Source of the DNA: Bacteroidota bacterium
GTDB taxonomy: Bacteria; Bacteroidota; Bacteroidia; Flavobacteriales; Flavobacteriaceae
Length of the DNA: 13,180 nt
Assembly: GCA_018656255.1 (NCBI GenBank)
Contig: JABHYI010000263.1
Span: 1 to 13,180 of the forward strand
Reading direction: 5' to 3'
Positions 12,566 to 13,180 of this stretch are shown here, piece by piece. Within the stretch, counting starts at the first letter, position 1, and every line of letters begins with the position of its first letter. The position numbers and the translations under genes are program-made. The notes below the pieces were generated by a model that was given only the letters and a program-made list of their open reading frames with translations, was not told where the DNA came from and ran no database searches.

Positions 12566-13180
12566 ATGAAAAATTTATTTAAACTAAGTTTCTTACTATT
12601 TGCATTTGTTTTAGCCTCGTGTAGCGATGATGATACCACAGCTGCAGAACCTACCGATGATACAAACCCTACATCTATCTCAAATTTTGTAGCGACCACT
12701 GCAGATTACAGCACCTTGGCCAACGCACTAGAGATTACAAGCCTTACAGAAACCTTAAATGGAGAAGGACCTTTTACAGTTTTTGCTCCAAATAATGACG
12801 CATTTGCAGCTTTTTTGGCTGCCAATGGATTTACAAGTCTCGAAGATGTTCCTGTTGACGTGCTAACAAACACATTGCTAAACCATGTTGTATTAGGAAC
12901 TAACAATGCTGCAGATTTAACAACTAGCTACATCAATTCATTAGCTGTTTTTGGTGATACGTCAAGAAATCTTAGTCTATATATTGATGTTACAACAGGT
13001 GTCACAATAAATGGTGTCTCAACAGTGACTCAAGCAGATATTACTGTTACTAACGGAGTGATTCATGCTGTAGATAGTGTGATTGCAATACCAACAATAG
13101 TAACTCAAGCATTAGCAAATCCTGCTTTTTCTACATTGGTAGAAGCTTTGGTTGCTGCCAGTGACGATGCCACAGATTAT
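12566..13180 (+). CDS. Fasciclin-domain surface lipoprotein (partial; C-terminus beyond right edge)
   Basis: The reading frame is open for 205 codons from the ATG at 12566 to the window edge. The signal peptide MKNLFKLSFLLFAFVLASC ends in a lipobox with Cys19, followed directly by SDDD. A Ser plus several acidic residues after the lipid-bearing Cys is the Bacteroidota lipoprotein export signal, so the protein probably faces outward from the outer membrane. After a Thr/Asp/Pro-rich linker the first fasciclin (FAS1) domain spans about 40-170, with the H1 motif GPFTVFAPNNDAF, the LLNHVVLG block, and the H2-like VTNGVIHAVDSVI. A second FAS1 domain seems to begin at about 172 (VTQALANPAFSTLVEALVAA). 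FAS1 domains mediate adhesion to proteins or polysaccharides. Since the end is missing, the number of domains is unknown. Confidence 0.93.
   Translation, partial: MKNLFKLSFLLFAFVLASCSDDDTTAAEPTDDTNPTSISNFVATTADYSTLANALEITSLTETLNGEGPFTVFAPNNDAFAAFLAANGFTSLEDVPVDVLTNTLLNHVVLGTNNAADLTTSYINSLAVFGDTSRNLSLYIDVTTGVTINGVSTVTQADITVTNGVIHAVDSVIAIPTIVTQALANPAFSTLVEALVAASDDATDY

Noticed and set aside
12427..12906. Minus-strand frames opposite the fasciclin gene
   Set aside because: They are antisense to a clear lipoprotein signal and FAS1 domain.
1..13180. Mobile elements, CRISPR arrays, tRNAs, rRNAs, defence genes
   Set aside because: I saw no transposase or integrase motifs, no regularly spaced repeats, no cloverleaf-like tRNA sequence and no known defence domains. 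The genes are mostly ordinary housekeeping and envelope genes.

Overview
The window looks like a chromosomal segment from a marine-type member of the Flavobacteriaceae (phylum Bacteroidota). The evidence is AT-rich DNA, upstream boxes of the Bacteroidota form TAnnTTTG, almost no Shine-Dalgarno sequences, lipoproteins with LSSC/LASC lipoboxes (one followed by the acidic SDDD stretch of Bacteroidota surface lipoproteins), a long-form urocanate hydratase and a lysyl-tRNA synthetase with a C-terminal extension. The genus cannot be read from the sequence. I see no phage, transposon, CRISPR array, tRNA or rRNA.

Left part (1-1735, minus strand): the N-terminal three quarters of urocanate hydratase (hutU, running off the left edge), preceded by a 55-codon cysteine-rich DUF5522-type gene that begins with GTG. 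A short divergent intergenic region (1736-1889) separates these from a tight plus-strand operon (1890-4911): a D-cysteine desulfhydrase/ACC deaminase-family PLP enzyme, a glucosaminidase-LysM lipoprotein whose frame overlaps it by 8 bases, and hemL (glutamate-1-semialdehyde aminomutase) 3 bases later. A strong two-way hairpin terminator (4912-4944) closes the operon.

Middle part (4967-8056, minus strand): lysS is followed after 24 bases by a sterol desaturase/fatty-acid hydroxylase family membrane protein, then by a separate small secreted protein with an LTPEQ motif. Divergent from lysS, on the plus strand, lie a 52-residue Pmp3/YqaE-type membrane protein (8293-8451) and lipB (octanoyltransferase, probable TTG start).

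Right part: lipB converges on a 797-residue lipoprotein with a repeat-built C-terminal propeller-like half (9248-11641, minus), with one base between the stop codons. Upstream of that lipoprotein on the same strand is rnhB (ribonuclease HII). After a 250-base AT-rich divergent spacer with several dyads, a fasciclin-domain surface lipoprotein runs off the right edge.

Functionally this is a mostly housekeeping neighbourhood: histidine catabolism, tetrapyrrole, lipoate and tRNA charging, RNA/DNA hybrid repair, and envelope proteins. No defence or mobile system is evident. The items most worth a second look are the uncharacterised propeller lipoprotein, the two small genes that automatic callers may miss, the substrate-deciding residues of the PLP enzyme, and possible alternative RNA pairings ahead of lipB.
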